Below, piece by piece: positions 11,051 to 22,961 of a stretch of DNA of 64,000 nucleotides. Position 1 is the stretch's first letter; each line of letters opens with the position of its first letter. The position numbers and the translations under genes were made by a program. The DNA comes from Paracyclopina nana (taxonomy: Eukaryota > Arthropoda > Copepoda > Cyclopoida > Cyclopettidae): the NCBI GenBank assembly GCA_019096065.1, contig JAGUCH010000002.1, positions 11,854,501-11,918,500 on the forward strand, in the 5' to 3' direction. The notes below the pieces were generated by a model, which worked only from the letters and a program-made list of their open reading frames with translations, did no database searches and had not been told where the DNA came from.

Positions 11051-14000
11051 CTACAGCAGCTGGAAGACGTTATGCTGATGGAAAATGGGAGCAAAGGCGA
11101 GAATACTGATGATCAAGGCAGGGCTTGCAAAAAAGCTGGAAGATGCCTTCCCACTGCCACATTCGAAAGTCTCCTCGTCGTGGGTGGCAAAGCACTCATC
11201 TGGACGCCTTCGATATCGGTTTGGCAGCAAGCAGTCATCACCAGTCGGAGCTTTACAATTAAAAATTCCTTCTTAGCCAATTGCATCCCAAAGATTAAAA
11301 AATGACCTACCTTCAAGAGGTCCATCAAATAGCGGAGGCGGCTTGCAAAAATCGCACCATTTCGGGTCTGCGATGATGAGAATGGCATTGAGGCTGTCCA
11401 TCTTGTACGAATGAAAATTGCGCACGCAATGGATGCCCTTGCAAGTCACGTCAATCTTGTCGTGAATGACAGCATACTCAGGACCGGACTTCCACTCCCA
11501 ATGCTCGGTTTTGGTTGTGCAGCGATGCAAGCCTTCAGTCACTTGCCTCGTGTACTCACTCGCACTCTCCGCCATGTAGGGTTGGCTTAGAAGCGCCAAA
11601 ATGCTGAAAAGGCCATAGTTCAATTGTTGCATCAGATTCCACAGGCTTTCCAGAATGGTGGCCAAGAAAAGGCGTGACATTTGGCCAACTCCGTCAGTTT
11701 TGCAATTAATTTCTGTTGGACATAGAGCTTGGTAATTGTATTCCACACGAGAGGAGAAAGCTCCTCTGCTTTTTAAATGGCCCATGATTTCCGGGTCAGC
11801 CACGCCCAAAAAGTCCCCAACGTCAACGACCGACAGGTCTTGATTCGATGCTACGACGTATCCTGACGTGTCGACGAGGTAGCAAATCAAATCTGAGCTC
11901 CAGTTGCGACAATCCAGCTCAGCGGAGTCGGGAGAGCCGTCAGTGGCTTTCAGCATGATTTCTTTCAAGTAGTCATGTGGCACCTCCACACCTGATACTG
12001 CCACAGTGGTGGCATTTTGAGTCTCACTGTCCTCCACCTTTATTGCTCGTGCCAAGAAAATGGAAGGAGGCTGCAATTGCATCACGAAACTGGGAGGGGC
12101 TGCGGTTGAAGTTGTCATGCTTGTGTGCTCATGATCATCACTGATTAGTAAATCCTCTTCGACAGCTTCCTCCTCGTCATCGTCCATCTCGTCATTGGAG
12201 TGAATGTAGATTGGGATAACTTGGCGATTGACGTATTTTTGCACGTACACAATTGGTGTTGGAGACAAAATTGCTGACTTGTAAAGAGTTGAATTGTAGG
12301 GGCCGACATTAAGCACGCTATGCTTGCTTTTCGCAGGACTAAAAAGGAAAAAGAAGGAGATGGTTAATTTGCCAACCTTAAAAAAAGATTTCTTACTCTA
12401 GAAATCTTGTTAGCAAAATGCCACCATCGGTGTGGACAAATTGGGTCTTGTATCTTGGATCTAGAGACTTTTGGAACTCATTTGCTACCATGTTGAAATC
12501 CCACAAAAGATGATTCAGGTCTCGTCCATGGCACAGATTTTCTTCCAATTTCGACATGATGCTTTCAATGGAGTCACGATCAACATCCTCATTGGCCTTG
12601 GACTCGTCGCAGAATTTCCTGGGGGCTAGCTTCAAGTGGATGTTTTCCTTCATTTTCTCCAATGTGGCAAATGCATTTAGTTGGGCAGGGACACTAATAT
12701 AACTCCAGAACTTGGGAACAGCAATTGCGAGCCTATTACATTGAAACTCAATTAAAAAGAATTTTTTGTTTTGCTAACAGAGACCACTTACGAAAAAAAG
12801 GTCTTTCTGATGCCAGTGTAGAAATACTCCATGTCTAATTTGACTGAGTGACCTTGATGCAAAATGACTGATGAAGTGATGTCAATTTTGCCCACATACT
12901 GATTTTGCTCGTCTGCTGCCAAGTCAATCATTGCTTTCCTCAATTTGGAAATTTCCAAGGCGTCTCCTTCGATATCCTCCAGGTCATTGTGGACAGGCTC
13001 CTCCAAGTAGTTGGAGAACAACCACAGCTTGGGATGAAAAATGAGAAAGCCATTTGTGTTCAAGCCAAATGAGTATCCCAAGGGACCGAGCTTTGATTTG
13101 GGAGCAAAGCCTTCAAATCTGGAGACGGGAATGTCAATGCCAACCACACCAGCAAGAGTTTGGTTGTCCTAAGATGCATCATAAGAAAAAAACACATCAA
13201 TTATATGATTGATGCCACTCACCGATGACCAGGACGAGTTGAATACTGGCATGGTGATAGTTGTGACAAAGCCAAGTCCCTAAAAGTAGAGCCATACATG
13301 GAACACCTTTTAATACTGTGTGAATATTAGAAAAACCCACCAGATGGTCACGTGAGAAAAAAGTGGCTTTGAAAAAGTCAAAATACTTGGATAAGACAAG
13401 AGGTCTGTTAAGAATGCGAATGTAGTCCTTTAGGAGAGCGTTAGTAAAAAAGAAGAGAGAGAGATGAAAAGATGGTATATTAGTAGAATTAGTTGAAATG
13501 GCCTTCACCACCTGACACAATAAGTTCACTACTCGCGCAAAAGGTGTTGTTAGCAAAAACAGTTGTTAAGCAATGAGCATTTCTCAAGATTTACCACTGC
13601 GTTCAAATAAATGGACGAAAAGCCCAAAGGCCTCACGCCATTCAGCACTGCGGGGCGAGTGATGATTGGAACATACGAATTCTGCATAAACGCATTAAAA
13701 AGATGATTCCTGCTTAGAAAATTGACAGTTCAATTTTACCTGGATTTTCGTCCTAATTGCACCCATTGCAGTGATGACTGAAAAGGAGCCTCCTGTGGCG
13801 CAAGCCATATCCTTTAAGGCCACAGTTGGCAGCGGATGAGGTCCAACAGCATAAGTGAATATTCGAGCATCAGATGTCACGCCTCGACTAGAATTGGTGT
13901 ACACATCCAGGATTTTGGCCGGGTTCTCAGTGCCCCCATCGCTGAAGACCATTATTAGCTTATGGCAATCAGAGCCATCCTGCTCATCTTTGTCGCGGTC

Positions 14001-16207
14001 AAAGTCCTCTAGTTGGGTGTAGGCAAACTTTAAGGCTTGTGAGTAGGAGGCAATGTTGCGATCCACCAGTTGGTCAATCCCATCAAAAAGCAGCCTTTTG
14101 TTGCGCGCATTCGCTTGAACAAGGCCCTGGAGGCAAGGCGTCACCCAGCTGACATTTCGAGAGAAAGCAGCCACATTCACGTAGTCGTTCTCCCCAAGGG
14201 TGTTGAGCAGAGTTTTCGCAGCTATTTTCATGATGTCAAACGACTGCCCATGCATGCTGCCACTCCTATGAATTCACAATTTGCTGAAATTGCTCGAAAT
14301 CAATTGTCATGATTTACGTGTCCAAGAGGATGACCATATCCTTGGGTGAGCTGGTGCCATGTATGTACCAGGGTCTTCGTCGAACATCGAACAAATCCGG
14401 CATATTATCTATAGTCTTCCATTGGCTCGCGGGATACACCCTGAGGATTCCCTCTTGCGAGCCGAAACTTTGCCAGTAAATGTCAGGATTTTTAGCTCGG
14501 TTTGCCTTGAACGTCTCATCCAGTGCCTGGGTCCAGGCAATGCTATTCAAAATGTGCGGGTCTGAAATCAGTGTTATTAGCCTTTAGTAAAGCCTTCCCA
14601 ATCATAGTACCAAGTGAATTTAAAGTCTAACTGACCGAAATAGGTGGTTTGTAGACGTTATATGTATATAATGATAAATGTGTACTAAGTACTGTATATT
14701 GATTGCGAAAAACACCAAAAAGCACCGGAGGTTAAGTGCAGTTCATTAGGACAGGTACATGCATATCGTCTACTAGTAAATATACGGACATTTTTGCGGT
14801 ACTTGACACGAATTAACTATGCTACGAGCGTGGTAACTTTGGCCGGCTAAATGAAAAAGGGGCATGCATGCATCACCACTTTGAAGGTAAAAAAGGCTAC
14901 CTTTCAGGAGGGGCGAGGCCTTCCCGACGGTCCAGAAGAGGCCGTTATGGCACAAATCGCAAACACTTGTACATAATGGGCAAATTTTGGACATCTGCAT
15001 TGAGTTATCTAGTAACGTGACACAAAGTACAAAGGAAAAAATAAACAATGTATGTAGAAGCACACGGTACACGTATTAAGAATATGTTGTTAAGGGGATC
15101 TCTCAGAAGCCGAATTTGTATGATTTTGTTGCGGTCGATTCTTTTTACAGGGGATAGATAATTGAGTATTTATGAGCGGCAATGCAACGCATCAATTAAG
15201 TGACTACGAGAATTCGTGTGGATTGAGCAAAAGAAAGAAAAATGAGTTTTCGTCGTAAAACATGATCACACCAGTTTTTACCTGTCCACCAACTTTTCAA
15301 CCTAGTCACCAGCCCTGAATAGTATAGCACATCAAAGTTTGAGAGGGGAAAACAGCAGCAGTAGCAGCAAGAAAAGTACTTGGAAAATTCAAGGTCCCAC
15401 CCACTTTTTCCATTGATTTATGAATAACGGGGAAAATTAAGTAGAAGAGTAGTCACCACCTCCAGTACTTGCTAAGTAGGAATCGAAGTACTTACATCCT
15501 TCATAGATCTCTATGGGGATTTGCACCCCGGATGACTCCGTGTAGATGTGTTGCTTGAAATGATCACTGTACTCCGTGACGTTAACAAAGTCATTCATGT
15601 TATTGACATTGATGTAGTCCACTTGGCTGAGCATCAGCGTTTCGTTATAGACATACGACTTGACTGCATTTTCAGCAGTTTTGTGCAACTCCTTAATTAT
15701 GCGGTTAAAGCCATGGCCAGCAAAAAGGGAAACTCTACGCGCCTATTTACCTGCAATGCCTCTATGTTACGAGCAAAGATCTCCTCGATTTTATCCCTCA
15801 TATCTTCCAGAATTCTTTTCCCATCGGGCCTTTCAATGCTATAGCCAACCCCTTCATCAAAAGCATTTTGGTACGCCTATATGAACGAAAAAATAAGGGT
15901 CACATAAGCTAAGATTTCTTGATTTTTTGCTACCTCAGAAAGGACAGAGGCTCCAGTTACATCTTCGTCACCATTAGTGATTCTCCGCAATTCCCCATCG
16001 AGACTTTTGGCCCATTGGTCCAGCCTAAATGGAAAAAGGCATAATTTCCACACAAAATCCTGCACAATACGACATTGCTTACCTTTGGTGAGAAGGGAAC
16101 GACTTTATTCTGTTGGCTTTTGCACTAGATCCATCCTCTCCTTGGCCTTGGCAGGATGACAGGAGCACTAAAATCAGCAGGATGCTTCCAGCCTTATTGG
16201 CTGCCAT
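11051..16207 (-). CDS. Voltage-gated calcium channel alpha2delta subunit
   Basis: Twelve constitutive-path exons, read right to left, give about 1123 residues: 16083-16207, 15934-16024, 15751-15876, 15496-15691, 14318-14561, 13740-14265, 13595-13681 (or 13341-13427), 13223-13279, 12792-13168, 12397-12732, 11311-12317 and 11051-11250. Exon 1 encodes a signal peptide (MAANKAGSILLILVLLSS). Exons 5-6 hold VRRRPWYI followed by SSPKDMVILLD and the VWA metal site DTSGSM, with the site split across the intron. A Cache-like region follows (GVVGIDIPVSRFEGF). The last exon has YRRRPDECFATHDEETFECG, a hallmark of the family's C-terminus, then a hydrophobic tail suited to GPI or membrane anchoring. The protein traffics and tunes presynaptic and muscle calcium channels. 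Which paralogue (alpha2delta-1/2 or -3/4 type) is not settled. Confidence 0.9.
13341..13427 (-). other. alpha2delta alternative exon 7b (87 nt)
   Basis: This exon is bounded by CCTAAAG and GTGGGT, is also 87 nt in phase 0-0, and encodes DYIRILNRPLVL in register with 7a (SYVPIITRPAVL). The two look like a tandem exon duplication 167 bp apart. Exon 8 begins GLGFVTT and fits after either copy. Confidence 0.75.
13595..13681 (-). other. alpha2delta alternative exon 7a (87 nt)
   Basis: This exon is bounded by TATGCAG and GTAAATC and is exactly 87 nt in phase 0-0. It encodes a 29-residue segment with SYVPIITRPAVL directly after the VWA domain. It can be swapped with 7b without changing the frame. 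Confidence 0.75.
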
Positions 16208-16427
16208 ATTTTATGGTGAGGATCAAAGATGTTGGAGCCTGCAACATTGAGTCACAGCCTTTTTTTAAAGAATACAACAGAGACTGCAGCTGTGCATGTT
16301 CAAAGCTGAGGCCTCTCAACTCAAGTAGTACTGGGAAGAAGAGAAGAAAGCCATGGCGGAGGCTCGTCGTCCTCGATGTTTGTAGAAAGCCGTTCATTGC
16401 CACACGCGTGGAGCTCTCTGCAAATCC

Positions 16428-16643
16428 TCAAGTCTTGGACACAATCCGACTGGATGTCACTTCCATCGAGTGGTACAGGCTGTTGGTAGGTATCACATCC
16501 TCAAGGATATTCAGGGTCTGCTTTACATCCAGATTGGCCCTATGTGACCTCCGCCTGGAGGCCCATAAGAAGCAGGCGAGGCCGGAAAGGCCCAAGGCCA
16601 GCACAACAGCGGCCGTGGTGAGGGCAATGATTTCGTTCGACAT
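16428..16643 (-). CDS. Possible 71-residue single-pass membrane protein
   Basis: The frame starts MSNEIIALTTAAVVLALGLS and has one strong hydrophobic segment (about residues 5-28) followed by a basic stop-transfer patch WASRRRSH and a polar tail. It lies 220 bases upstream of the alpha2delta start codon on the same strand, so it could be a separate small gene, a short ORF in the alpha2delta 5' leader, or chance. I recognise no family. Composition and topology are gene-like, but no splice or homology support is visible. Confidence 0.35.
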   Translation of the reverse strand: MSNEIIALTTAAVVLALGLSGLACFLWASRRRSHRANLDVKQTLNILEDVIPTNSLYHSMEVTSSRIVSKT

Positions 16644-16783
16644 ATTTTCATTTATACTTAGTTACTCGCAGACGGACTGAGAAAGAGTGAGGCGAAATTG
16701 AATGCCTGATGGCACAGCCGTAACATATGCGCTTAACGAGTAGAAATTCAGTTACGATGTATTCAAATTTCGTTGCGGTATGG

Positions 16784-17892
16784 CTATAGCGAAGAATTCC
16801 TCGCTGCTCCGTGCGCTAGAGGAGACCTATGTCCATTTGGATCGGCTATGTTGCAATCAATGATGTTGTTGTGCAAGCTACGGACAACCATGCGGTTACG
16901 CGTGCCATACTTGGATGCAAACTCCTCAACTGTCATGTCTTTCATGTCCAGTGCCTTTTCGGTGGCATTTGCGCCCTCCATGTCGGGGTGACTTGGATAC
17001 GCTTCATCTCCAGGATAAATGGCCACTCCACCATCTGCGCAATTTGCGAACACTGGAAACCAAGTGTCAATCCCATTTTGCGCAGCTCTCGCTTGAGCAA
17101 AGCTTCTCAGGCTGTCAAAAGTAGAAAAGGCGGCCAATCGCGAAATCTCGTAGACTTGTGGTGGAGCCAGCCATATCTTCTCCTCATTGTGCAGCTTTAA
17201 GGCCTGAGACGGGGCATAAAAGTCAACTTGACTCACTTCTTGATTGTCATCTGTGGCAGCTAGGGACTCGTCCAAATCGTCGACAAAGGCCACGTAGAAC
17301 ATGGTATCGAACCTTGCTTTAGTCGGCAAGTGAAGGGGAGTTAACCAGTCCGACCATTCTGACAGGTTCCAAATATCAGGACACAGCTCGTGGTCCTTGC
17401 ACAGCCTTAGAAACTCCATGGGTTTCTTGTGTATCCGTTCCCTCCAACAGGGATCAATCTGAGTCGATTTTCGCAATGTCAGCAAAATGCCCGTTTCTTC
17501 ATACGTCTCCCTGATGGCATTGATTCGAAAAGCAATTTCTCTCGGCACAATACCGTCCTCCTCTTTGGGCTGGATAAAATAAGGCGAAATTCATCGAATA
17601 TAAGTTAGCAAATGTACTATATAATTACCTGATATATCATTGGAAGAGGAGCAGAAACTGACCACATGGGTAATGATGCATCTTTGAAAATGCTCAGCCA
17701 CTCTGGGCTAAAATCAGCCTTATCAACTACTCCGCCAGGGAAAACGCAAGCATTTGGCATAAACTTGCTCTTGCTGCTCCGTTTCATCATGAGCACTTTA
17801 AAGTTACCCTTGGCAGATGTCACCGAGCATGTCGGCGACGTTTTTGATATTAACATCAGTGTTGCGGCTTCCCTCCAACATTTTCCTGCCAT
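16784..17892 (-). CDS. NUDT19: NUDT19-like acyl-CoA diphosphatase
   Basis: Two exons (17629-17892 and 16784-17569, intron 59 bp) give 349 residues, close to the usual size of this family. The Nudix box is interrupted, as in NUDT19: FPGG (residues 51-54) is separated by about 45 residues from REIAFRINAIRETYEETG (98-114), which supplies the REXXEE metal-binding residues. NUDT19 enzymes hydrolyse CoA and acyl-CoA to phosphopantetheine products, in peroxisomes in mammals. The protein ends SSL, a weak match to a type-1 peroxisomal targeting tripeptide. It is divergent from PM20D1, with 520 bp between start codons. Confidence 0.82.
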
Positions 17893-18412
17893 ATCGTACG
17901 CGACAGATTTGTTCTACTACCTGACGTTGATGTTAAAGGACTTGTTGTTGTTGTTGTTGTAACTGCAGTCAGCTGATCTGTGGACAAGCTACATACAGTG
18001 CGCAAGATGCATTCGGAAAAACTTGATTAATAAGTAGCGCAAATTTGGCATCATGTATGCTAGATATTGTTGAATATGTGACCAAATCAATAATTCGGAA
18101 CGACTCCTACACTTTGTCATAAAAAATCAAGGTAATTTCAGTTCTATTAGAAAAATCGTGAAATAATGCATATGATTTGTTGATATTGAGATTATGGATT
18201 TTAACGAGATAATTAACGGACCTATAGACACACACAGAGATAATAAATAGCAAGCGCATACATGTAATAAACAGAGAAAGCAAGCTCACCTTTAGCCTGT
18301 ACATAATAGCACAGAAGTTGGCTACCTTCCCAAGGACTTTTCTTTTCATAAAAGTTAGCGTGCAAAATAGTCGGCTTCCTTTGATACTTGTGTACTTGCA
18401 GTGATACTCAAC

Positions 18413-20314
18413 ATGTCTCCCCACAAATTTGCCCTGGTTGAATCTGGGGGCAAAGGGAATGAGTGTTGTGGTTGCTGCTACTGTTCCACCTCTCAAAAAA
18501 GATGGACGTTCTGCCTGATTGGGACACCCCTAATTGCTATTGTGATACTGCTCGCTGCACTGCTCATCAAAGCTGCCACCCTTGAGAGCCCTTTTGTGCT
18601 CCAAAAGCTGGACAGTAATCCAGCGTTCATGGATTTGTCTCAAGAAGAAACGCTTGCCATGGCCAATCGACTGGGACAAGCCATTCAGATACAAACCGTA
18701 TCTTATAATGAAACTGTCCTTAACACAACAGCTCTGCTATTGCTCCACGAGTACTTGGAAGCCACCTACCCATCGGTTCATGCGGCTGAATTTGTTGCCA
18801 AAGATGTGGTGAACAAGTACAGCTTGCTCTTCCGAGTTGAGGGAAAAGTGCCAACGAAGAATCCCTACCTACTCTGCGCTCACCTAGACGTGGTTCCCGA
18901 GGGCAACGGAAACTGGTCAAGAGACCCCTTCTCGGGAGAAATCTACGAGGATGCCAAAGAGGGAGCCACCATATTCGGCAGAGGAGCCATAGACGACAAG
19001 CAGGCTGTCATTGGCATCATGGAGTCGTTGGAGTTTCTCATCAAGGAAGGCAACCAACCCAACCGAACATTCTACATTGCCTTCGGCCACGACGAAGAAG
19101 TGAGTGGAAATCAAGGAGCTGCAAACATTGCCAGACTGCTCCAAAAGAAATTGGCTGAAAACGAAGAGCAGCTGGATTTCATACTCGACGAAGGCATGTT
19201 TGTCATGGACAAGGTTTTCCCCGGAGTCGAAGATCCCATAGCGTATGTCGGTGTCGTTGAAAAGGGCTGGGCTAATGTCCGGCTGTCAGTCAGCGGCGTC
19301 CAGGGTCATTCGAGCACTCCTCCGAAGGAGTCCGCAGTGGGAATACTGGCGCATGCAATTAGCAAATTGGAGGACGAAAGGCAACCCGCCAGATTTGGCG
19401 AAGGTGTGGAATATGACACCATGGAGTACGTGGCACCTTTTGCATCATTCGGGTACAAAATTGCTCTGGGCAATTTATGGCTCTTCCAGTCTGTCGTGTC
19501 AAAGGTGAGCAAATTGTCGCAATTAAAAATTCATTCTACATACGATTCATTTCAATGAATTGCAGATCCTCGCAGCAGATTCGGCTACAGATGCAATCCA
19601 AAGAACTACAACGGCAGTAACTGTGGTCAATGCTGGAGTCAAGGCAAACGTTGTCCCCAGTGAAGCAACAGCTTTCATCAATCACCGAGTGCACCCTGCT
19701 GACAATGCTCAAAATGTCCTAAAGCTGGATAAGGATATCATTGATGACCCTAGAGTTCAAGTGGACCTGTTGGATCATTTTGCACCCACCAAAGTATCTC
19801 CCTACCACTCACAATCCATGCCCTTTCAAATCATCGTCAACAGTGCTTTTGACGTGTTTGAAAATGCCCATGTCACGCCGGGAACAATGGTGGCAAACAC
19901 GGATACGAAGCACTACCAGGAGCTCTGCCAGAATATTTACAGGTTTCAACCAGTCTTGCTTACCAAAACTGACCTCTCTCGATTCCACGGAGTTGATGAG
20001 AGGATAAGTGTTGGAAGTTTTTCGCAGGTACGAATTGCCCAAGAGTTTGATAGAGGCAAAATAAGGAACCATTTTGATTACAGGTTGTGAACTTCTACTA
20101 TCGAATTATGAGAAATGCAGACTATGATACTAGAGAAAAGCAAGCCAATAACGACGATTTTTTCGAGTCCTTGATTCAGGATGATCAAGAGGAAGAGTCA
20201 TTTGATCGGCACAACTCAACAATGACCACAGATGACGAGGAAGCTCAACCAGAAAGTGATTACATCGATGAAACAAGTGATGAAGCTGCTAGCTTCAAGC
20301 AGGCAGACTTGTAG
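18413..20314 (+). CDS. PM20D1: PM20D1-like M20 peptidase (N-acyl amino acid synthase/hydrolase)
   Basis: Three exons (18413-19504, 19566-20027, 20084-20314) give about 594 residues. The N-terminus has a cysteine-rich cytosolic tip (CCGCCYC) and one membrane segment (about residues 31-53), as in PM20D1. The M20 zinc-peptidase core shows CAHLDVVPEG, GRGAIDDKQAVIG and GHDEEVSGNQGA, which carry the two-metal ligands and catalytic acid. A dimerisation domain follows (GVQGHSSTPP). Known PM20D1 proteins make and break N-fatty-acyl amino acids. Compared with vertebrate PM20D1 (about 500 residues) there is an added C-terminal tail of about 60 residues rich in D/E, starting after VVNFYYRIMRNADYDT. I chose ATG 18413; no in-frame ATG lies just upstream. 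Confidence 0.88.
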
Positions 20315-20389
20315 CAATTTCACACATTTTAAAACACATTTTATAACTACCCAATCCGAATAGAAGGCTTTTTTTCGATTTTTAAACCC

Positions 20390-20530
20390 ATGCAATGTCA
20401 GTTTCAGAGATATCTGCGCGCTTTGATATCAACCGATTTCGTTACGAATTCAAGAATTACGCGACACAACGGGTACAGTTGGAAAGTTTGGAAACCTCTG
20501 ATTCAAAGCCAATAATGACTAAACACTCAC
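20390..20530. repeat. Diverged mariner-like MITE arm
   Basis: CGACACAACGGGTACAGTTGG and neighbouring bases resemble the left arm of the 36.3-kb MITE (CGACACAATGGATACTGTTGG), but divergence is high and the terminus is not preserved. Confidence 0.4.
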
Positions 20531-21059
20531 AATGAACCGTTTCTGACTAATTTAAATATCACAAATATGCATTTTTAGGTCTGAAAACCAATTTTAATGC
20601 TTGCCAAAAAAGCAAATAGCAAGAAGTTCCTGGAATAACAAACACGACTATGTAAGGTTTTTAAAAAGAATTTCAGTGGGTAAAAATGTACATTTTTTTT
20701 TCTCGCAAAAGTTAGTGTTTGTTCCGGGAAAATTATTTCATTTATTGTACTTTAACTTCATTTTTATCATTGAACCAAATAAGATGGCAAATGACAATGA
20801 ATGGTATTTCTCGAGTTGGCTACACCAATTGTTTTTCAAAGTGCGCAGAATTTCCTTAATCGACTGCATGCAATAACGTCAAGGTAAGTAGAAATTCACA
20901 GTACCTTGATTTATCCTGGCAAACGTACAACGGAAGAGGCAGAAAAGTTTGTTCGTCTTCGATGCCAATCATCCGGTTCCCTAACTTTCATTCGAGTGTC
21001 ACATCTTGCACAAACGGCAGAGCACTTGGCAAATCTGCCGATTCACAACCTAGTGAACC

Positions 21060-22245
21060 TACTGACTAGTGAATACTGAGTTCTGATTGAACATAGAATG
21101 AGAGAACGAGAAGCTGAAGCTTAGAAGGCCGTTAGGACTGAGAGCGAACTCAGCGAAGTCAGTCAATGGTGATGGAACGAGTTTCAGCTTGGCTTGAAAG
21201 CTTGAAACTAAAACTCAGCTTGAGGTACAAAAGCAAAAGCTTGGGATCGCACGAACCAAATTTTGAAAAGCTTCAAACCCAAAAAATGCATAGCTTGAAA
21301 AAGCTTGACTCCAAAAAATTGCAAAACTCAATGTATTTTCAATCAAATGAAAAAAGGGCTGTTTTAAAATGACGAATTCCTATGGGATGGCAGTACTTAA
21401 ATTAAAATTAAAGCTATTTCTGTCATTTTTTCCGTTTTTAGGGCAATTATGTCAAATCTGGTGACTAATTGCCATTTTGTATGTTAAAATGCTATAAAAG
21501 TAAAAAGCTTCCAAAAAGCTTGAAATGAGAAATTTGAGCTTGAAAAAGCTTGATAATAAGCCATTGGAGGGACAAACTTTTTCGCTAGATGGCGCTTTTA
21601 GGGCAAGTATAAGCCAAAGGCGTAAAGTCGCTAGATTCCATGCGCCATCTAGCCAGGCAACTTTGCCCAGTACATTTGACATGGCTACACTACATAGGCG
21701 ACCACTAATGGGCTATTTTTTGGTTTTTGGTGCCCTAATTCTAAAAACTTTATTAATATGACATAATCTACGGATAAAATGGCACCCTTTCAAGCCATAA
21801 AACCATATGCAACTCACGCAAATTTCCAAGCTTTTCATTCCTGAAACCAATTTTTTCTAACCTGGCTCCGCTGATCAGCCAATCAAATTCCCGATCGTGA
21901 TCACGTGACAAGTTTCGCGCGCGACAGTTTTTCCAAATATAAGCCATTGGAGGGACAAACTTTTTCGCTAGATGGCGCTTTTAGGGCAAGTATATTTGGA
22001 AAAACTGTCGCGCGCGAAACTTGTCACGCCTATGTAGTGTAGCCAACTGTGCAAAATTGCCTGGCTAGATGGCGCATGGAATCTAGCGACTTTACGCCTT
22101 TGGCTTATAATTCTCAAAAGATGGGATCGCTCGAGCACCTTTCAAAAAGCTAGAAGTTTGAACAAGCTGAAAATTTCAGGCTCGTTCCATCACTATCAGT
22201 CAAGTTTCTCTCACTCTCGTCTCTCAGTTGTCAGTAGTAAACTGA
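21060..22245. mobile_element. About 1.2-kb foldback repeat with nested palindromes
   Basis: GTGATGGAACGAG near 21171 returns inverted as CTCGTTCCATCAC near 22182, marking outer arms, and GAGAGAACGAGAAGCTG near 21100 has a degraded inverse near 22210. Inside are many AAGCTTGAAA motifs and a scrambled core: a 50-bp block (from AAGCCATTGGAGGGAC) occurs directly at 21558 and 21945; a block with GGCGTAAAGTCGCTAGATTC at 21620 is inverted at 22080-22100; and a 38-bp palindrome arm with TTTCGCGCGCGAC occurs at 21912 and inverted near 22010. The interior has no protein coding I can support. Confidence 0.6.
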
Positions 22246-22248
22246 TCA

Positions 22249-22699
22249 GGGTGACCAGATGTGGCTATTTATAGCCAAAGTGGCTATTTTTGACCCATGT
22301 GTGGCTGCGCAAATTTAGGCCGAATAGCCATAGCCATTTGTGGCTATTTTTGAAAAGCCCAATTATTTGATATTTTTACTTAATAAACGCTTGAAAATCT
22401 GCAAAAAAAGTTAGGGAAAAAAATTAAATTTGCAAAAACGGCAGACTTTTTTATATCTTTTGCCAACCAAAAAAAGGTGAAAATCATTATTTCACTTTTG
22501 ATTTCAGCAACAAAAATCCCAAAAATTGAATCAAATTTTCATAATAATTATTATCATCATGAAACTTCAGAAAAATGTGGCTATTTTTTGGCAATTTGTG
22601 GCTATTTTGAGTCTTTTTTCTGAGATAGCCAAATGTGGCTATTTTAGAGAAAAATCTGGCTACAGCCCGCTCAAATTTTCTGGTCACCCTGAAACTGAT
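22249..22699. mobile_element. hAT-type MITE (435 bp) with 8-bp target duplication
   Basis: The element spans 22257-22691. It begins CAGGGTGACCAGA and ends TCTGGTCACCCTG, a perfect 13-bp inverted repeat, and is flanked by the direct 8-bp repeat AAACTGAT (22249-22256 and 22692-22699). An 8-bp duplication with CAGGG termini is diagnostic of hAT. The interior repeats TGTGGCTATTTT-like words on both strands many times and encodes no transposase. Confidence 0.92.
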
Positions 22700-22961
22700 T
22701 TACTGAGACTGAGACAGTGGAGCACGAATCGGAAATACGCGGTTGTGATTCTTGATTTTCCCCAACCGGCTGCAGCCTGCAAGTTGCGGGCTACGGGCTG
22801 GCGGCTTTACTGTTAATCTATTAATCTTAATAAGTTAAATAGTTTTCCAGAAACGATTGGCGGATTGAGGGGATTGTTGACTACGATTTTGGTAATACTG
22901 GTTAAATTGTGCGGAACTTGATGAGTAGCTATTATCCCGAATTTTGTCGCAACTGCTTAGA

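Noticed and set aside
16156-16680. 174-residue plus-strand frame
   Set aside because: It overlaps the alpha2delta first exon and the small membrane-protein frame on the other strand and has no recognisable domain.
22526-22816. 96-residue plus-strand frame
   Set aside because: Most of it is within the hAT MITE and is built from its iterated words.
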